In this document: positions 5,289 through 6,995 of the stretch, piece after piece | Numbering within the stretch: the first letter of the stretch is position 1 | Layout of the letters: each line of letters begins with the position of its first letter | NCBI GenBank assembly: GCA_946885905.1 | Contig: CAMPHL010000136.1 | Location: 1-6,995 of the forward strand | Direction of reading: 5' to 3' | Length of the DNA: 6,995 nt | Source of the DNA: an uncultured Pseudomonadota bacterium | GTDB lineage: Bacteria > Pseudomonadota > Gammaproteobacteria > Burkholderiales > Usitatibacteraceae | Notes under the pieces: model-generated | What the model was told of the DNA's origin: nothing | Database searches by the model: none | Seen by the model: only the letters and a program-made list of their open reading frames with translations | Position numbers and translations under genes: made by a program

Positions 5289-6235
5289 GCCTCGATCGCC
5301 GCGCTTTCGTGCTGGCGGGGCTTTCTTTGGCGTGGGGTGCGGCCCGGGCCGAGTCCGGCGTTCGCCATGTCGCCTATTTCGGATTGGGCCGCGGGGCTCC
5401 CCTCCTCGCTGCGCTTGCGAGCCTGGGTTGGAGGCAGGGGAACAACCTGCGCTTCGAGCCCCGTGAGCTCGAGCGGTTCGCCCCCGAGGCCGACGTCCTG
5501 ACCGCAGCGCACGACCTGGTCGCCGGCCGGCCCGACGTGATCGTGTCGATGCTGCGCGATCGCATCGGCCCGCTGGCGCGCGCGACGCGTTCCATCCCGA
5601 TCGTGGCCGGCCTGCACGATCCCGTCGCGGACGGATTCGCCCAGTCTCTCTCGAGGCCCGGAGGCAACGTGACCGGCCTCGCCTTCGCCAGCCCCGAGGG
5701 CGTGAAGCTGGTGTTCCGGCTGCTCGGGTCGGTGCTTCCGCAGCTCAAGCGGATCCATACGCTCGAACCCCCGGGCTTCCACCTTGAACCGACGGTCAAG
5801 GACGTGCGCGCTGCGGTGACGGTCGAGAAGGGCTACATCTTCCAGCCGCACGCCGTGCAGACCTACGCGGACGCCACGCGAGCGCTTGCCGCGGTCCGCA
5901 ACCGGCGCGAGGAGGCGGTTGTGCTCACCGTCAATGGACCGGATTTCGACCACGTGGATTTCGCGGCCCGGGTATTGCGCGCGCGCGTCGCCACGATCGA
6001 CATGTACGGCAATATGGAGAGCGGGTCCCTGCTCAGGGCGGGGCTTCGCCATGAGGACGTTTGGGGGCGCCTGGCCGCGATCGCGGACAAGATCCTGCGC
6101 GGCGCGAATCCCGCGACCATCCCGTTCGAGCAGCCCACGCACGCCGAGGTCGAGCTCGATCGCCGCACGGCGAGGGCCATCGGCGTGACCTTCCCGCCCG
6201 AAGTGATGATGCGCGCCACCAAGGTCGTCGAATGA
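5285..6235 (+). CDS. Exported solute-binding protein of the ABC_sub_bind (COG2984-like) family
   Basis: 316 aa, periplasmic. The N-terminus has a twin-arginine motif (DRRAFV, residues 4-9), a hydrophobic core and an ARA cleavage site after residue 22, so Tat export is likely. Family marks include LASLGWRQGNNLRFE (45-58), the LVAGRPDVIV segment (78-87), IPIV...DPV (104-114), the hallmark RPGGNVTGL (124-132), and the C-terminal LDRRTARAIGVTFPPEVMMRA (291-311). Members normally deliver small ligands, for example amino acids or aromatic compounds, to ABC importers; the ligand here is unknown. No permease or ATPase gene is in the window. The ATG overlaps the kinase stop (ATGA), and the receiver gene follows after 16 bp. 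That context suggests a ligand-presenting partner for the kinase sensor domain, by analogy with LuxP-LuxQ, TorT-TorS or ChvE-VirA. It has no cysteine. Confidence 0.85.
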   Translation: MSLDRRAFVLAGLSLAWGAARAESGVRHVAYFGLGRGAPLLAALASLGWRQGNNLRFEPRELERFAPEADVLTAAHDLVAGRPDVIVSMLRDRIGPLARATRSIPIVAGLHDPVADGFAQSLSRPGGNVTGLAFASPEGVKLVFRLLGSVLPQLKRIHTLEPPGFHLEPTVKDVRAAVTVEKGYIFQPHAVQTYADATRALAAVRNRREEAVVLTVNGPDFDHVDFAARVLRARVATIDMYGNMESGSLLRAGLRHEDVWGRLAAIADKILRGANPATIPFEQPTHAEVELDRRTARAIGVTFPPEVMMRATKVVE

Positions 6236-6251
6236 CCCGCGAAAGGCACCC

Positions 6252-6629
6252 ATGAAAACCATACTGCTGGTCGAGGACAACGAGCGCAACCGCAAGCTGG
6301 TCCGCACGATCCTCGAATTCCGCGGCTACGAGGTGGTCGAGTGCGAGGATGGCGCTCCCTCGCTCGAGCTCGCGCGTGCCCACAAACCGGCGCTCGTCCT
6401 CATGGACATCCAGCTCCCGACCATGGACGGCATCACGGCCCTCGGCCGGCTGCGGGCCGACCCCGATACGGCGGCCATTCCCGTCGTGGCGGTGACCGCT
6501 TCGGTCACGCCGGGAGAGCGCGACCGCGTCGTCGCGGCGGGCTTCAACGGCTACGTGTCCAAGCCGATCGATGTCTCCACCTTCGGCGAGATGGTCGACA
6601 AGCACGTCGCCGGCGAGGCCCAGGCATGA
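6252..6629 (+). CDS. Single-domain response regulator, DivK-like
   Basis: 125 aa, one receiver domain and no output domain. The active-site residues are all present: acidic pair E8-D9 (VEDN), phospho-accepting D52 (LMDIQLP), T82 (VTAS), switch aromatic Y101 and K104 (SKPI). The [10 protein letters not shown] and DIQLP-x-MDG motifs resemble DivK and related stand-alone receivers, which act by protein-protein contacts or as phosphate shuttles in relays. GAAAGG at 6241-6246 serves as the Shine-Dalgarno five bases before the ATG. It lies 16 bp after the binding-protein gene and overlaps the next receiver gene by four bases, so it is in the same operon as the kinase, which is its most likely phosphodonor. 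Confidence 0.92.
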   Translation: MKTILLVEDNERNRKLVRTILEFRGYEVVECEDGAPSLELARAHKPALVLMDIQLPTMDGITALGRLRADPDTAAIPVVAVTASVTPGERDRVVAAGFNGYVSKPIDVSTFGEMVDKHVAGEAQA

Positions 6630-6995
6630 CCGAGAAGGCGCGCGTGCTCGTCGTCGACGACACGGCGGCGAACGTGAGGCTCCTGCAGCAGGTCCTGCTG
6701 CTTTCGGGCTACGACGTGGTGACCGCGGCATCCGGGGAGGAGGGCCTCGCCAAGGTGGTCCTGGCGAGGCCCGACATCGTCCTGCTCGACGTCGTGATGC
6801 CCGAGATGAGCGGCTACGAGGTCTGCCGGGCGCTCCGCGCCAACCCCGCGACGGCGCTTCTGCCGGTGGTGATGGTGACCGCGCTGGATCCGGAGACCGA
6901 GCGCGTGAAGGGCATCGAGGCGGGCGCCGACGACTTCCTCTCCAAGCCCATCAACCAGCCCGAGCTGCTCGCGCGCGTGCGCTCGCTCCTCCGCG
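6626..6995 (+). CDS. Response regulator with PleD-like receiver, C-terminus outside the window
   Basis: Only the first 123 residues are present and the frame is open to the window edge. They form a complete receiver: D11-D12 (VVDDT), phospho-accepting D55 ([11 protein letters not shown]), T85 (VTAL), F104 and K107 (SKPIN). The segments [20 protein letters not shown] and [11 protein letters not shown] are typical of the first receiver of PleD-type diguanylate cyclases, and also of receivers fused to adenylate/guanylate cyclase or kinase domains. The RSLLR end usually leads into a further domain, so an output domain is expected downstream but cannot be seen. The ATG overlaps the stop of the previous receiver gene (ATGA), showing translational coupling in the kinase operon. 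Confidence 0.9.
   Translation, partial: MTEKARVLVVDDTAANVRLLQQVLLLSGYDVVTAASGEEGLAKVVLARPDIVLLDVVMPEMSGYEVCRALRANPATALLPVVMVTALDPETERVKGIEAGADDFLSKPINQPELLARVRSLLR

Noticed and set aside
5144..6307. A 387-aa minus-strand frame opposite the binding-protein gene
   Set aside because: Its translation has no recognisable family and the plus strand encodes a clear ABC_sub_bind protein with a signal peptide and operon spacing.

Overview
The window is GC-rich with dense, tightly spaced genes that use GTG, TTG and ATG starts. This points to a free-living proteobacterium, most likely a betaproteobacterium of the Burkholderiales type. That placement is inference from composition, the gene families present and the protein style; no rRNA or other marker gene is in the window.

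Left part (1-1610, + strand). Short repeats of CCGTTAC and its complement (1-59) precede a stand-alone EAL-domain c-di-GMP phosphodiesterase (103-945). After 57 bp comes a bacterioferritin-like ferritin (1003-1572) with a complete di-iron site but no haem-ligand Met. A perfect 16-bp palindrome (981-996) overlaps the ferritin's Shine-Dalgarno sequence. A hairpin terminator follows at 1584-1607.

Middle part (1639-2199, - strand). A two-gene unit converges on the ferritin. A small exported protein of unknown function (2199-1939) is followed by a CsbD-family stress protein (1919-1695), and a strong hairpin plus T-run (read on the - strand) at 1670-1639 ends the unit. The 203-bp divergent gap 2200-2402 must hold the promoters for both directions.

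Right part (2403 to the window end, + strand). A compact signalling operon encodes: a membrane histidine kinase (Cache sensor, HAMP, two GAF domains, HisKA, HATPase); a Tat-type exported solute-binding protein of the ABC_sub_bind family, whose start overlaps the kinase stop; a DivK-like single receiver; and a PleD-like receiver, overlapping the previous gene and cut by the window edge. There is no ABC permease or ATPase. The simplest reading is that the binding protein presents a ligand to the periplasmic part of the kinase, which phosphorylates one or both receivers. The receiver order resembles the divK-pleD pair of Caulobacter. If the missing output domain of the last gene is GGDEF, the window would hold both a c-di-GMP synthase and a c-di-GMP hydrolase, but that cannot be seen here.

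Most genes belong to known families. The points most worth a second look are the binding-protein/kinase/two-receiver operon, the internal GAF duplication with nearly identical DNA at its edges, and the palindrome covering the ferritin ribosome binding site.
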